A DNA stretch of 54,080 bases from Akkermansiaceae bacterium (GCA_903934285.1 CAIZNN010000242.1:1-54080), one strand, 5' to 3'. Counted from the first letter of the stretch, positions 1 to 9,341 are shown. The notes: a model not told the origin generated them from the letters alone. Numbers and translations are program-made.

Positions 1-163
1 ACCGCCCCCACCGCCAGCCCCACATGAACCCAATCGGCAGATTGCCGCAATCCCCGCCAATTCTGGCACGGATTCCGCTTTCGGCCAAGCGGAGGATTTT
101 CTGAAAGCCCGCCTCTCAGCCCCCACAACACACCCCAACCCCACAACCAACACCCCACCATCC
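1..163. other. Upstream spacer of glnA
   Basis: No coding region is supported here. The stretch lies upstream of the glutamine synthetase gene and should contain its promoter, but I cannot point to a convincing -35/-10 pair or a ribosome binding site. The last 40 bases are rich in CA and CC with no GGAGG-like sequence before the ATG. Confidence 0.5.
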
Positions 164-1180
164 ATGGCAAAATATAAATTGGAATACATCTGGCTCGACG
201 GATACACCCCCACGCCGAACCTCCGCAGCAAGACTCTGGTCAAGGACTTCGATAGCTTCCCCGCCCTCGAACAACTCCCGCAATGGGGCTTTGACGGCAG
301 TTCCACCCGCCAAGCCGAAGGCCGCAGCTCGGATTGCATGCTCAAGCCGGTGGCGGTGCATCCAGACAGCACCCGCCGCAATGGCGTGCTGGTGATGGCC
401 GAAGTGATGATGCCGGACGGCACCACGCCGCACCCGACCAACAGCCGCGCCACCGTGCTGGATGACGCCGGAGCCTGGTTCGGTTTTGAGCAGGAATATT
501 TCCTGTTCCAAGATGGCCGTCCGCTGGGGTTCCCATCGGATGGCTTCCCGCCGCCACAGGGCGAATATTATTGCGGCACCGGCTACAAAGCCGTGGGCGA
601 CATCGGCCGCCAAATCGTCGAAGAACACCTCGACCTGTGCCTCGACGCCGGCATCAACCACGAAGGCATCAATGCCGAGGTCGCCAAAGGCCAGTGGGAA
701 TTCCAGATCTTCGGCAAGGGCTCGAAGACCGCGGCCGACCAGGTCTGGGTCGCCCGCTATATCCTCAACCGCCTCTGCGAAAAATACAGCATCGAAGTGG
801 AATACCACTGCAAGCCGATCCGCGGCGACTGGAACGGCTCGGGCATGCACGCGAATTTCTCCACCACCCACATGCGCGAAGTCGGCGGCAAAGCCTACTT
901 CGACGCGCTCATGGCGGCCTTCGCCGAATATCGTGAGGAGCACATCGCCGTCTATGGCCCGGACAACCACCTGCGTCTAACCGGCCTGCACGAGACCCAG
1001 TCCATCGACAAGTTCACCTTCGGCCTGGCCGACCGCGGCTCGTCGGTGCGCATCCCCCACAGCTTCATGAACAACGACTACAAGGGCTACCTCGAGGATC
1101 GCCGCCCCAATTCGCAGGGCGACCCCTATCAGATCGCCTCGCGCATTCTCAAGACCATCACCACGGTGCCCACGCCCTGA
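164..1180 (+). CDS. glnA: Glutamine synthetase, type II (eukaryote-like)
   Basis: Ligates ammonia to glutamate using ATP, the main route of nitrogen assimilation in the cytoplasm. The 338-residue product has the short type II (GSII) architecture rather than the roughly 470-residue GSI or 700-residue GSIII. Visible family motifs are WGFDGSST and EGRSSDCMLKP near residues 42-65, GFEQEYFLF (ATP/metal-binding glutamates) near 105, NHEGINAEV, GDWNGSGMHANFS, NHLRLTGLHE, RGSSVRIP and YLEDRRP near the C-terminus. The ATG at 164 gives the expected MAKYKLEYIWLDG start. No Shine-Dalgarno sequence is visible. GSII is typical of eukaryotes but known from several bacterial groups including Verrucomicrobiota. 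It stands alone and no glnB or glnE neighbour is present. GSII lacks the GSI adenylylation loop, so that control is not expected. A CTAAC motif at 977 creates a rare CTA leucine codon. Confidence 0.95.
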   Translation: MAKYKLEYIWLDGYTPTPNLRSKTLVKDFDSFPALEQLPQWGFDGSSTRQAEGRSSDCMLKPVAVHPDSTRRNGVLVMAEVMMPDGTTPHPTNSRATVLDDAGAWFGFEQEYFLFQDGRPLGFPSDGFPPPQGEYYCGTGYKAVGDIGRQIVEEHLDLCLDAGINHEGINAEVAKGQWEFQIFGKGSKTAADQVWVARYILNRLCEKYSIEVEYHCKPIRGDWNGSGMHANFSTTHMREVGGKAYFDALMAAFAEYREEHIAVYGPDNHLRLTGLHETQSIDKFTFGLADRGSSVRIPHSFMNNDYKGYLEDRRPNSQGDPYQIASRILKTITTVPTP

Positions 1181-1325
1181 ACCGGCGCGCTCTAACGCGC
1201 AGGGCATTGCCGATAGCCGGCCGTCTTCCGCCACCCCGGGAGGCGGCCGGTGTTCGTGGCGCCGCGCCGCCACACCACGACACGCCGCCAAGTGCCGGGC
1301 CTTGTAGTGCCGGGCCTTGTGCCGC

Positions 1326-2780
1326 TTACCCCGACAACCTCGCCCTTAGCAACTCGCTCACCTGCTTGGGATTCGGTTTGGTGGTCGCGGATTTCATCAC
1401 TTGTCCGGTTAGAAAATTGAGCAGCTTGTCATTGCCTGCCTGCACCGCCGCGACTTCCACCGGGTTGTTGGCAATCGTCTGGTCGACGAGGGTTTCCAAT
1501 TCCCCGGCGGCGGCTGGTTTGAAACCAAGCGCGGCGGCTATCGCCGCAGGCGCCTGGTCCGCTGCGTCGAACATCACCGCCAACACCCCGCGCGCCTGGC
1601 TGGCCGCCAGCGTGCCGTTCTCCACCAGCACCAGCAACTCCCGCAGCTTCACCGCCGCCACCGGGCAGTCATCGATGCCAAGGGCGCGCTCATTCAGCAT
1701 TCCTAACAAGTCATTGATGATGAAGTTGGCCACCTTCTTGCCGGGGATGGCGGCATCGCAGGCCGCCTCGAAATAACCGGCCAGATGCTTGTCCGACGAC
1801 AGCACCGATGCATCGTACGAGGTGACGCCCAGGTCGCGCTCAAAGCGCAGCGCCAGCTCGTGCGGCAACTCCGGAACCAGCGGGCGGACCTTGTCTAACA
1901 ATGGAGCGGTGCGCACCGGCAGCAGGTCCGGGCAGGAAAAGTAGCGGTAGTCGTGCGCATCCTCCTTGGTGCGCATGAGCTGGGTCTCCCCGCGTTCGTC
2001 ATCCCAGCGCCGCGTCGATTGCAGCTGGGCGATGCCGTGGTCGAGATCCTCGCCCTGGCGCTGAATCTCAAAGTGGATGGCGCGGCGGATGGCGGAGATC
2101 GAATTGAGGTTCTTGAGTTCCACCTTGGCACCGAGCGGCTCTTCGGGCTTGCGCCGCAGCGAGATGTTGACGTCGCAGCGGAGTTGGCCTTTTTCCATGT
2201 CGGCGTCCGACACGCCGCCCTGGATGAGAATCATTTGCAGCGAGCGCAAATACGCCGACGCCTCCTCGCCGGATTCAAGATCCGCCTCGCTGACAATCTC
2301 CATCAGCGGCGTGCCGGCACGGTTGAAGTCAATGAGCGAGGAGTTGCCGAGATGGGTGGACTTGGCAACGTCCTCCTCAAGGTGAATCCGGTTGAGCCGC
2401 ACCACCTTGTTAGCACGGGCAATGTGCTTGCGCGCATCGGGCGGATAGCAATGCGCATAAAGCGGCACCCCGCCGCCAATGCACAGCGGCAAATCAAACT
2501 GGGTGGTTTGAAAATTCTTCGGCATGTCCGGGTAAAAGTAACTCTTGCGGTCCCACTTCGAGATCTCCGGCGAGGTACAACCCAGCATGAGGCCGCTGAG
2601 CAGGGTTTTCTCGATGGCGAGCTGGTTGAGCACCGGCAAGGCTCCCGGCAGCCCGAGACAGACCGGACAGGTGTTGGTGTTGGGCTCCTCGCCAAACGAC
2701 GTGCGACAAGCGCAGAACATCTTGGTCTGCGTTTTGACCTGGCAGTGGACTTCAAGACCGATGGTGACAAGGTAGGGCAT
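1326..2780 (-). CDS. gatB: Aspartyl/glutamyl-tRNA(Asn/Gln) amidotransferase subunit B
   Basis: Catalytic kinase/transamidase subunit of the GatCAB complex, which converts Glu-tRNA(Gln) or Asp-tRNA(Asn) to the amidated form. The N-terminus reads MPYLVTIGLEVHCQ, the GatB signature, followed by cysteine pairs CAC and CPVCLGLPG, the region around GIGGGVPLY, HLEEDVAKSTH, DFNRAGTPLMEIVSE and DVNISLR, and the C-terminal YqeY-like helical domain. From the ATG at 2780 the protein has 484 residues, as expected. An upstream in-frame GTG at 2816 would add a proline-rich dodecapeptide foreign to the family. Genes at 3697 and 4854 lie upstream on the same strand, so it may be transcribed with them, although an inverted repeat sits between it and the upstream gene. 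gatA and gatC are not in the window. Confidence 0.95.
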   Translation of the reverse strand: MPYLVTIGLEVHCQVKTQTKMFCACRTSFGEEPNTNTCPVCLGLPGALPVLNQLAIEKTLLSGLMLGCTSPEISKWDRKSYFYPDMPKNFQTTQFDLPLCIGGGVPLYAHCYPPDARKHIARANKVVRLNRIHLEEDVAKSTHLGNSSLIDFNRAGTPLMEIVSEADLESGEEASAYLRSLQMILIQGGVSDADMEKGQLRCDVNISLRRKPEEPLGAKVELKNLNSISAIRRAIHFEIQRQGEDLDHGIAQLQSTRRWDDERGETQLMRTKEDAHDYRYFSCPDLLPVRTAPLLDKVRPLVPELPHELALRFERDLGVTSYDASVLSSDKHLAGYFEAACDAAIPGKKVANFIINDLLGMLNERALGIDDCPVAAVKLRELLVLVENGTLAASQARGVLAVMFDAADQAPAAIAAALGFKPAAAGELETLVDQTIANNPVEVAAVQAGNDKLLNFLTGQVMKSATTKPNPKQVSELLRARLSG

Positions 2781-2827
2781 GGGTGGGGGCGGCGCGCCGG
2801 TTATCAGCAAAAACACTCAAAACCTCA

Positions 2828-2901
2828 AGACGCAAGACTCAAGAGCACAAAAACAGCCACGCCGTAACCATTCTTCCCTGGAGTCTTCAAGTCTTGCGTC
2901 T
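2828..2901. repeat. Inverted repeat with GTCTTNN heptamers
   Basis: The spacer between gatB and the upstream membrane-protein gene contains AGACGCAAGACT at 2828-2839 and its exact reverse complement AGTCTTGCGTCT at 2890-2901. The right arm continues as 7-bp units of the form GTCTTGC / GTCTCGC up to about 2914. The arms could pair in a transcript, so a termination or attenuation role is possible, but there is no T-tract. Confidence 0.55.
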
Positions 2902-2914
2902 CGCGTCTTGCGTC

Positions 2915-3697
2915 TCATTTCTTCCGGTCTTCAATGGCTTGCTTGACTTTCGGATCGTTAAGGGCCCGGGTCAGGTTGGGATGGCGCAGGAGCGAGGAGA
3001 AGTCCTTTTTGCGGGCTAGCCCTTGCAGGGCCGGATCATCGACAACGACGGCCCGCGGATAGGGCTTGCCGGTCGCGGGATCTATCCCGGTCGGCAGCGA
3101 GGTGGTGGATTCCGCAGCTATCAGCTTGGCCAAGGCCAGCCTCGCCGGCTCGGCCAGCGGATCCAAGCGCTTGAGCCAATCCTTGGGCAACACGGCTTCC
3201 ACCGAGGATTTCATGCGCTGCAAATAGGCGGAAACCTTGCCGGCATCCGCCGATTTCTCCACCAACCCGCCAAGCTCTGCTATCGATCCGGCGTGATGCA
3301 CCCACACGGCCCCCATGAGCCACAACCCGGCGGCGGCCACCACCGCGCACAGCAGGCGCAGCGGCACGTTGGTGAAGGGCGATGGCTCCCCGCCACCCGC
3401 CCGCACAAACGGACTGACAATGAATTTGACCAGGCCGCGCAGGAACCACATGGCCGCCACAAAAGTGACTGCCGGCACGCCCGTGGTGATGAACCCGGCG
3501 GGTTTTCCTAACAACTGGGATGACCACCCCGGCGCTTGCTGCCAAACCCAGAAGGCCAGCCATGCACTCGCGCCGAGAACCAGCGTGCCCAGCAACATCC
3601 GCGCGATCCCCCGCAACAATACAAAACCCGCACACAGCGCGAAAATCAGCAGTGCGCCAGTGACCAGATTGGGGTGCGACAGGGAATCAAGGGACAT
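2915..3697 (-). CDS. Predicted membrane protein (CvpA-like in shape), function unknown
   Basis: A 260-residue protein with about four hydrophobic segments in its first half: LVTGALLIFALCAGFVLL, MLLGTLVLGASAWLAFWVW, GVPAVTFVAAMWFLRGLV and LRLLCAVVAAAGLWLMGAVW. A soluble C-terminal region follows (residues about 140-260) and ends in a charged helix, PNLTRALNDPKVKQAIEDRKK. The layout (membrane segments, then a cytoplasmic or periplasmic tail) resembles CvpA-family proteins, but I cannot confirm the family. The ATG at 3697 was chosen because it begins MSLDSLSHPN directly before the first membrane span; an upstream start at 3769 would add 24 residues encoded over the aroC end. It lies between aroC and gatB on the same strand. 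Confidence 0.7.
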   Translation of the reverse strand: MSLDSLSHPNLVTGALLIFALCAGFVLLRGIARMLLGTLVLGASAWLAFWVWQQAPGWSSQLLGKPAGFITTGVPAVTFVAAMWFLRGLVKFIVSPFVRAGGGEPSPFTNVPLRLLCAVVAAAGLWLMGAVWVHHAGSIAELGGLVEKSADAGKVSAYLQRMKSSVEAVLPKDWLKRLDPLAEPARLALAKLIAAESTTSLPTGIDPATGKPYPRAVVVDDPALQGLARKKDFSSLLRHPNLTRALNDPKVKQAIEDRKK

Positions 3698-3768
3698 GGT
3701 GAAGATGGAAGATGGCGGATAGATGTTAGATATTACAAGATGGCGGATGCTCTGCGATCCACCATCCA

Positions 3769-4854
3769 TTATCTTCTCTCGGCGCAGCGCTGCCGCAGCA
3801 GGTGATCGGTCACAACCAGGGTGGCCATGGCCTCGACGATGGGGACGGCACGGGGCAGCACGCAGGCATCATGGCGGCCGCGGCCTTCGAGTTGGGTGTT
3901 TTCGCCGCTGGCGGTGACGGTTTGCTGGACACTCATGATGGTGGCGGTGGGCTTGAAGGCGACACGGAACACGATGTCCTCCCCATTGGAGATGCCTCCT
4001 TGGATGCCGCCGGAATAATTGGTGAGGGTGCGCACTTTGCCTGCCTGCATGCGGAACGCATCGTTGTGCTCGCGCCCGCTGAGGCGGGTGCCGCTAAAGC
4101 CCGAACCAATCTCAAACCCCTTGGTCGCCGGCAGCGACAGCATCGCCTTGGCCAACTCCGCCTCCAGTTTGTCGAAGACCGGTTCGCCCAGGCCGGGCGG
4201 ACAGCCGCGGATCACGCATTCGATCACCCCGCCCACCGAGTTGCCGTCGCTGCGGGCCGCCTTGATCAGCTCGATCATGGGTCCGACCAGCGCCGGATCG
4301 CCGGTGCGGACGATGTTAGATTCGATGGCCTCCGCAGTGACCGTGGCGGGATCGACCCGGGCCTCGAGATTTTGGATGGATTTGACCCAGGCGAGGATTT
4401 CGATGCCGGGCTGATAGGCGTCGAGCACTTGGCGGGCCACGGCGCCAGCCGCGACCCGGCCAATCGTTTCGCGGGCCGAGGCACGGCCACCGCCCGACGG
4501 GGCGCGGATGCCGTACTTGGCCTCGTAGGTGTAATCGGCGTGGCTGGGCCGGTAGCTGGTGACCATCTCCTGATAGGACTCCGGCCGCTGGTCGGTGTTG
4601 CGCACCACGATGGCGATGGGCGTGCCCAGCGTCAGCCCATCGTGGATGCCGGAGAGAATCTCCGCGGTGTCCGGCTCCTTGCGCGGCGTCACAATCTCGG
4701 ATTGCCCGGGCCGCCGCCGGTCGAGCTGGCACTGGATCTGCGCGGCGCTCACCGCGATGCGCGGCGGGCAACCATCAATGACCACCCCCACGCCGCCGCC
4801 GTGGGATTCGCCGAAAGTGTGAATGCGGAAAATTTCACCATAGGTCGATGACAT
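3769..4854 (-). CDS. aroC: Chorismate synthase
   Basis: Last step of the shikimate pathway: anti-1,4-elimination of phosphate from EPSP to give chorismate, needing reduced FMN. The 361-residue protein shows the family hallmarks: the N-terminal [35 protein letters not shown], the central [26 protein letters not shown] region with [32 protein letters not shown] and the C-terminal [13 protein letters not shown] with [17 protein letters not shown]. The ATG at 4854 gives the standard [19 protein letters not shown] start; the frame is open upstream to 5145, but that extension has no family resemblance. Downstream genes on the same strand are the membrane protein and gatB. Confidence 0.96.
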   Translation of the reverse strand: MSSTYGEIFRIHTFGESHGGGVGVVIDGCPPRIAVSAAQIQCQLDRRRPGQSEIVTPRKEPDTAEILSGIHDGLTLGTPIAIVVRNTDQRPESYQEMVTSYRPSHADYTYEAKYGIRAPSGGGRASARETIGRVAAGAVARQVLDAYQPGIEILAWVKSIQNLEARVDPATVTAEAIESNIVRTGDPALVGPMIELIKAARSDGNSVGGVIECVIRGCPPGLGEPVFDKLEAELAKAMLSLPATKGFEIGSGFSGTRLSGREHNDAFRMQAGKVRTLTNYSGGIQGGISNGEDIVFRVAFKPTATIMSVQQTVTASGENTQLEGRGRHDACVLPRAVPIVEAMATLVVTDHLLRQRCAERR

Positions 4855-5343
4855 GCCCGAGGATAAGTCCGACCTCGGCGCTGGGCAAGCGCGAAGGCGC
4901 GCTTGGATGAATCGACGGATTTCGAGGGCGCGCGCACCCGGCTCCACGCCAAAACCGGCCAGCAAGCCGTAGAACCGGACTGACTGACAAAACCATTCAA
5001 ACAACTCGGCCGGTGAGAGATCGCATCGAGCTGCCCGGAAATCCACCTCCCGCAAGCGGCAGCAGAAAGCAAGGCGCACTCCTCGGCATGGCAAGGTCCA
5101 CGGTGGTGCAACAGGCCGTGACCGTCGATGCGGAGGGCATCCCATTCATACGCTTGTTGAATGAAATCTATTTGATAGATCCGTGCCTGCCCAGGAACCT
5201 GCTCATCGACCGGCCCGACCTAACTGAAGTGAGCCCGCGCGTTGTCACAAGTCAAGTTCCGCAACGAGGGGCCGGCTCCCAGGTTAGTAAAAATGTTGGT
5301 TTGCGGGAGCGCCCCCAAACCCATGCGCATCGCCCCGCCAGCC
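4855..5343. other. Spacer without a supported gene
   Basis: Both strands have short open frames here but none has recognisable sequence. The segment carries the upstream region of aroC. Four CTAAC/GTTAG pentamers lie at 5220-5577, an intergenic concentration of the motif. I see no RNA gene or clear promoter. Confidence 0.4.
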
Positions 5344-5694
5344 TCACCCGATCCCCTTCTGCAAATCCCTAACACTCCACAGCACCCCGGCTGCGGCTGC
5401 GGCGGCGGCTGCGGCTGCCGCGTGGCTCCGCAGTTTCCGCGCGCCGCTCGTGCGCTTCTCCCCAAACCGGTCCCGGCACCCCCGAAACACCCCGTCCACA
5501 AACGCACGGCTCCCGATCACCTCCCCATAACTGCTCCAGCGGTACTCCCCAGGATCGCTCACCATCCCCGCCCTAACCGGGCTCAAGTCGATGTCAAGTA
5601 CTTTTTCCACTAGAGGAGTTTCCACTAGTACCTTTTCCACTAGTACCTTCACAAGTACCCTCCCTACGGAGTCTACAATGCGCGCGCCGCTCAA
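5344..5694 (-). pseudogene. RAYT (REP-associated tyrosine transposase) C-terminal remnant
   Basis: The translated minus-strand sequence contains SPVRAGMV, a dozen residues later YRWSSYGE, and further on SRAFVDGVFRGCRDRFG and a final LWSVRDLQKGI. These match the C-terminal half of Y1/REP-associated transposases of PVC bacteria. The catalytic N-terminal half (HUH histidines and tyrosine) is absent. In its place are repeated peptides LVEKVLVE and LVEKVL encoded by short DNA repeats (5603-5673). A run of about 12 alanines near 5390-5425 comes from a GCN/GGCTGC expansion. It is most likely a decayed remnant and does not encode an active enzyme. It sits between aroC and the sensor kinase. Confidence 0.7.
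5603..5673 (-). repeat. Dispersed element, copy 1 (expanded)
   Basis: Read on the minus strand, this begins GACTCCGTAGGGAGGGTACT and ends CTCCTCTAGTGGAAAA. It matches the 44-bp element at 41901-41944 except for three substitutions and about 27 extra bases that repeat GGTACT and GTGGAAAA internally. It overlaps the RAYT remnant and supplies its LVEKVL-type peptides. The two copies are inverted relative to each other in the window. Confidence 0.7.
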
Positions 5695-5786
5695 ACCATG
5701 CAGGTTTGCTTTGACAGTTCGGGGGTGGTTGGCATCATGGTGGCGGGTCCCTGAGCCGGGCCGAATGAGTTAGAGAAATCCCACCC

Positions 5787-7844
5787 ATGACACGCGCCGC
5801 GCAATTTCTCCGATGTGTTGCCGTGACCCTGCTGCTGACGCGAGCAGGGATGGCCGCCGAAATGACATGGGACGAACAACTGGCGCGGGCCTGCTCCGAG
5901 CGCTTGAAGGAGATCGACAAGGAACTGGCACAGATCACACCGCAGTTGGCGGGCTTGCCGAAGCTGCCGATCGACGACCAAGGCGGCACCGGCGGCTATG
6001 CCAGCATTCACGCCCACGGGGTGCCAGTGGCGGAGTCGCGGTCTGTGGTTGAGGTCCGCTGGGCGGCAAGTGCGGTGGTGGATTTGGTGGCACTGGTGCC
6101 GGCCCGGCGCTACGATGCGCGGGGCTTGGACGCCCAGTATGGCATGCCTGATGCCTTCACGGTGGAGTTGATCGACGCCAAGGGCGAGGTGCTCGGCAGC
6201 GTGGGGCGGGAACGCGCCGCGCGCAGCCATCCGGTGCGACGGGGGCATCCGTTTGTCTATCAGGTGAGTCCGCCCCTCGCGGCGGCGGGCTTGAGGATTT
6301 CGGCGGACCGGCTGTTTCCGGATGGGGACAGTGCTGAGAATTTTGTGCATGCGTGGGCGGAGGTGTTTGCCTTCGCCGGGGAGCGCAATTTGGCCCAGGG
6401 CGGCGAGGTGCGCAGCCTCGGCGGGGCGGCGCCGCCCGCACCCTGGCATTGGAACCCCGCCTTCCTCGTCGATGGTCAGACCCCCCTCGGCTTGCCCGAG
6501 GCCCCGGGCGAGGAGCACCGCAATATCGGCTGGCTCTCCCAAGGCCGCGCCAACGCGAGCGAAGCGGCCTCCGTGACGGTGGATCTGGGCGAGGCGGTGA
6601 CCATGGATGGGGTGCGTCTGGTGCCGGCCAAGCGCCCGACCTCGGATTTGCCGAGCGGCTTTGGCTTTCCCCGCAAGCTGGAGATAGCGGTTAGCGAAAC
6701 CGGTGACTTTGCCGACCGCGCCAAGGAGTCGCTGGTGGCCGAGTTGAAGTTGAGCAACCCCGGCCACAACCCGGTGGTGATCGCCTTCCCCAGCCGCCGC
6801 GGCCGTTTTGTTAGGATCGAGGCCACCGAGCTGTGGAAAGCCTTCGAGAGCTACCCGGCGTTTTTTGCCATGAGCGAAGTGGAAGTGCTGGCCGGCGACA
6901 CCAACCTGGCGCTCGGCAAGGTGGCGCGCTCGCCGGACGGGATGCCCAACCTGTTTGCCACCGGTGGCACCTATTGGAGCAGTGCCGCCCTCACCGATGG
7001 CTTTGGCCCGGACGGCCGGCTGGTGGCGACCCGCGAATGGCTCAGCCAACTCGACGGGCGGCTGCAGCTGGAAACCCGCCGCCATGACTTGCAAGTCGAG
7101 GCCGGCCACGTGGTGAGTCAATGGCGGCGTGCGGGTTTTGCGGGATGGACAGTGCTGGGCTTGGCCGGGGCGTTTTTGCTGATTGCCTTGCCGATCCGCT
7201 ACCGGGTGCACGCGCATCATGAATTGCTCAAGGTGCGGGAACGAATTGCCGGCGACCTGCACGATGAGGTGGGCAGCAACCTCGGCAGCATCCAGATGTT
7301 TGCCGATCTGGCCGAGGGGCGCGCCGGCCCGTCCGACGAGCTCAAGCGGATCCAGCGGATAGCCGCGGAAACGGTCAGCGCCGTGCGCGACATTGTCTGG
7401 TTGCTGCGGCCCCAAGGCGATCACCGGATCGGCACCACCGAGCACTTGCGCGAAACCAGCTCGATCATGCTCGAGTCACTGGAATGGCATTTCAGCGCGA
7501 ACGAGGCCGCCTGGCAGGTGGAGTTACCCGAGGAGGCGACGCGGCACCTGTTCTTATTTTTCCGGGAGGCCCTGCACAACATCATACGCCACGCCCGGGC
7601 GGACAAGGCGGAGGTGCAAGTTGAAGTGAGCGCCACCCGGTTCGATCTCACACTCACCGATAACGGAGTGGGCATCACGCCGGAGCGCCTGGCACACCCC
7701 GCCACCCTCCACGCCTTGCGCCAGCGCGCCGAGGCGCTTGCCGCCGAGCTTAGCATCACCAGCCAGCCGGAAACTGGCACCCGGCTCCGGCTCAGCGTGC
7801 CCATTGCGCGCAAGTGCTGGCGCCGTGGGGCGCAACGGAAATAA
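5787..7844 (+). CDS. Sensor histidine kinase with discoidin-like sensor region
   Basis: Membrane-bound two-component kinase of 685 residues. A signal peptide (MTRAAQFLRCVAVTLLLTRAGMAA) precedes a large extracytoplasmic region with two F5/8-type-C/galactose-binding-like stretches, around SVTVDLGEAVTMDGVRLV (about 265-360) and the segment from NLALGKVARSPDGMPNLF onward. A membrane span (about 450-470, GWTVLGLAGAFLLIALPI) follows, then a HisKA_3 dimerisation domain with the phosphoacceptor His in GDLHDEVGSNLGSIQ (about residue 492). The C-terminal HATPase has N-box REALHNIIRHA, G1 DNGVGI and G2 GTRLRL. HisKA_3 kinases normally pair with LuxR/NarL-type regulators, but none is adjacent, so its partner is elsewhere. 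The sensor fold suggests carbohydrate detection (inference). The ATG at 5787 is fixed by the signal peptide. Confidence 0.88.
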   Translation: MTRAAQFLRCVAVTLLLTRAGMAAEMTWDEQLARACSERLKEIDKELAQITPQLAGLPKLPIDDQGGTGGYASIHAHGVPVAESRSVVEVRWAASAVVDLVALVPARRYDARGLDAQYGMPDAFTVELIDAKGEVLGSVGRERAARSHPVRRGHPFVYQVSPPLAAAGLRISADRLFPDGDSAENFVHAWAEVFAFAGERNLAQGGEVRSLGGAAPPAPWHWNPAFLVDGQTPLGLPEAPGEEHRNIGWLSQGRANASEAASVTVDLGEAVTMDGVRLVPAKRPTSDLPSGFGFPRKLEIAVSETGDFADRAKESLVAELKLSNPGHNPVVIAFPSRRGRFVRIEATELWKAFESYPAFFAMSEVEVLAGDTNLALGKVARSPDGMPNLFATGGTYWSSAALTDGFGPDGRLVATREWLSQLDGRLQLETRRHDLQVEAGHVVSQWRRAGFAGWTVLGLAGAFLLIALPIRYRVHAHHELLKVRERIAGDLHDEVGSNLGSIQMFADLAEGRAGPSDELKRIQRIAAETVSAVRDIVWLLRPQGDHRIGTTEHLRETSSIMLESLEWHFSANEAAWQVELPEEATRHLFLFFREALHNIIRHARADKAEVQVEVSATRFDLTLTDNGVGITPERLAHPATLHALRQRAEALAAELSITSQPETGTRLRLSVPIARKCWRRGAQRK

Positions 7845-7921
7845 GGGCGGCGGTGACGCGGCGCGCCGCCAAAGTTCCCCCGCGCGCCGCGGCCACCACG
7901 GCATGCCACGCGCCGCGGCAG

Positions 7922-9283
7922 CTACGATTCTGGCGGCGGCCCTTCGCGGCTTAGCGCGCTGCGCCAAAATTCGAGGCGTTCCTTGATGCGTTTTTCCATG
8001 CCCTGGTCGCCGGGCTGATAGTAGATGCGTCCCTCGGGCAGATAGGCCTGCGGGACATGGGCGCCGGCGAAATCATGCGGATAGAGATACTCCATCGACG
8101 CGGTGGGTTGACCGGAGGCCGCCGCGAGTTGCTTGCGGGTGGGCGTGCGCAAATGGGTCGGCACCGCCAGCGTCCGGCCGGTTTCCACATCGGCCAGCGC
8201 CAGGCCCAGCGCCACGTAGGCGGTGTTGGATTTGGGGGCGGTGGCCAGATAGACGGTGGCATGCGCCAGCGGGATGCGCCCCTCGGGCATGCCGACGAAT
8301 TCCAGCGCATGATGGGCGTCGAGGGCCACCCGCAAGGCATTGGAATCAGCCAGCCCGATATCCTCCGATGCCGCGATGACCAAGCGCCGCGAGATGAACC
8401 GCGGATCCTCGCCGGCATACAGCATCTTCGCCAGCCAGTACAGCGCGGCATCGGGGTCCGAGCCACGAATGGATTTGATGAACGCGGAAATCGTATCGTG
8501 ATGGGCGTCGCCATCCGCATCATACACCACCGCCTTGCGCTGGATCGATTCCTCGGCCACCGCCAACGTCAGGTGAATCACCCCGTCGGCCGCCGCGTGG
8601 GTGGTGAGCGCGGCCAACTCCAGCGCGCTGAGCGCCTTGCGCACGTCGCCGTCGGATTTCCCGGCCAGATGCAGCAGCGCCGCGGGCTCGACGGCAATGG
8701 GCAAGGCACCCAGGCCGCGCTCGACATCGGCCAGCGCCCGCTCCAACACCATCACCACGTCGGCCACCGGCACCGGCTCCAGTTGGAAAATCTGCGAGCG
8801 CGACACCAACGGCGAGTTGACGTAAAAATAGGGGTTTTGCGTGGTGGCGCCGATGAATCTAACAACCCCGCGTTCGATGTGAGGCAGCAGCACATCCTGC
8901 TGCGCCTTGTTGAAGCGGTGGATCTCATCGATGAATAAAATGGTCGTCTCGCCGCGCAAGTCCCGCCACGCCCTGGCCTGGTCGATTTTGGCGCGGATTT
9001 CCGCGACATTGGACTCCACGCCATTGAGGGCTTCAAAGCGCGAGCCGGTGGTGCGGGCGATGACGCTCGCCAAGGTGGTCTTGCCGGTGCCCGGCGGGCC
9101 ATGGAAAATCAACGAGGTGAAGCGGTCGGATTCAATCGCGCGGCGCAACAACTTGCCCGGCGCCAGAATGTGGGCCTGCCCGGCCACCTCGTCCAACGAG
9201 CGCGGCCGCATCCGCGCCGCCAGCGGCTCGGCCGGCACCGGCTTGTCCGCCAAGGCGGGTGGATTGGAAAATAAGTCTGACAT
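7922..9283 (-). CDS. rarA: Replication-associated recombination protein A (AAA+ ATPase)
   Basis: RarA/MgsA is a clamp-loader-like AAA+ ATPase acting at stalled replication forks. The 453-residue product has the family sequence AARMRPRSLDEVAGQ near residue 22, Walker A FHGPPGTGKTT (about 60-70), Walker B ILFIDEIHRFNKAQQD, sensor 1 FIGATTQNP, the arginine-containing lid region, and the C-terminal tetramerisation part with YWLAKMLYAGEDPRFISRR, ASEDIGLAD and a final YLPEGRIYYQPGDQGMEKRI. The ATG at 9283 begins MSDLFSNPPALADKP. It lies 58 bases downstream of the protein kinase gene on the same strand; the two may share a transcript, though a functional link is not evident. Confidence 0.95.
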   Translation of the reverse strand: MSDLFSNPPALADKPVPAEPLAARMRPRSLDEVAGQAHILAPGKLLRRAIESDRFTSLIFHGPPGTGKTTLASVIARTTGSRFEALNGVESNVAEIRAKIDQARAWRDLRGETTILFIDEIHRFNKAQQDVLLPHIERGVVRFIGATTQNPYFYVNSPLVSRSQIFQLEPVPVADVVMVLERALADVERGLGALPIAVEPAALLHLAGKSDGDVRKALSALELAALTTHAAADGVIHLTLAVAEESIQRKAVVYDADGDAHHDTISAFIKSIRGSDPDAALYWLAKMLYAGEDPRFISRRLVIAASEDIGLADSNALRVALDAHHALEFVGMPEGRIPLAHATVYLATAPKSNTAYVALGLALADVETGRTLAVPTHLRTPTRKQLAAASGQPTASMEYLYPHDFAGAHVPQAYLPEGRIYYQPGDQGMEKRIKERLEFWRSALSREGPPPES

Positions 9284-9341
9284 GGTAACTGGGGGCGGCT
9301 CTATCTAACAACAACATCCGGCGCTGGCGGCGTGTGCCGGG

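Noticed and set aside
116..970. Long minus-strand open frame opposite glnA
   Set aside because: It is the antisense of a strongly conserved glutamine synthetase; high-GC codons create long open antisense frames throughout this window.
1953..2867. Long plus-strand open frame opposite gatB
   Set aside because: Antisense of gatB with His/Arg/Gly-rich low-complexity translation and no known domain.
4858..5145. N-terminal extension of aroC
   Set aside because: The added sequence has no chorismate synthase homology; the conserved start MSSTYGEIF is at 4854.
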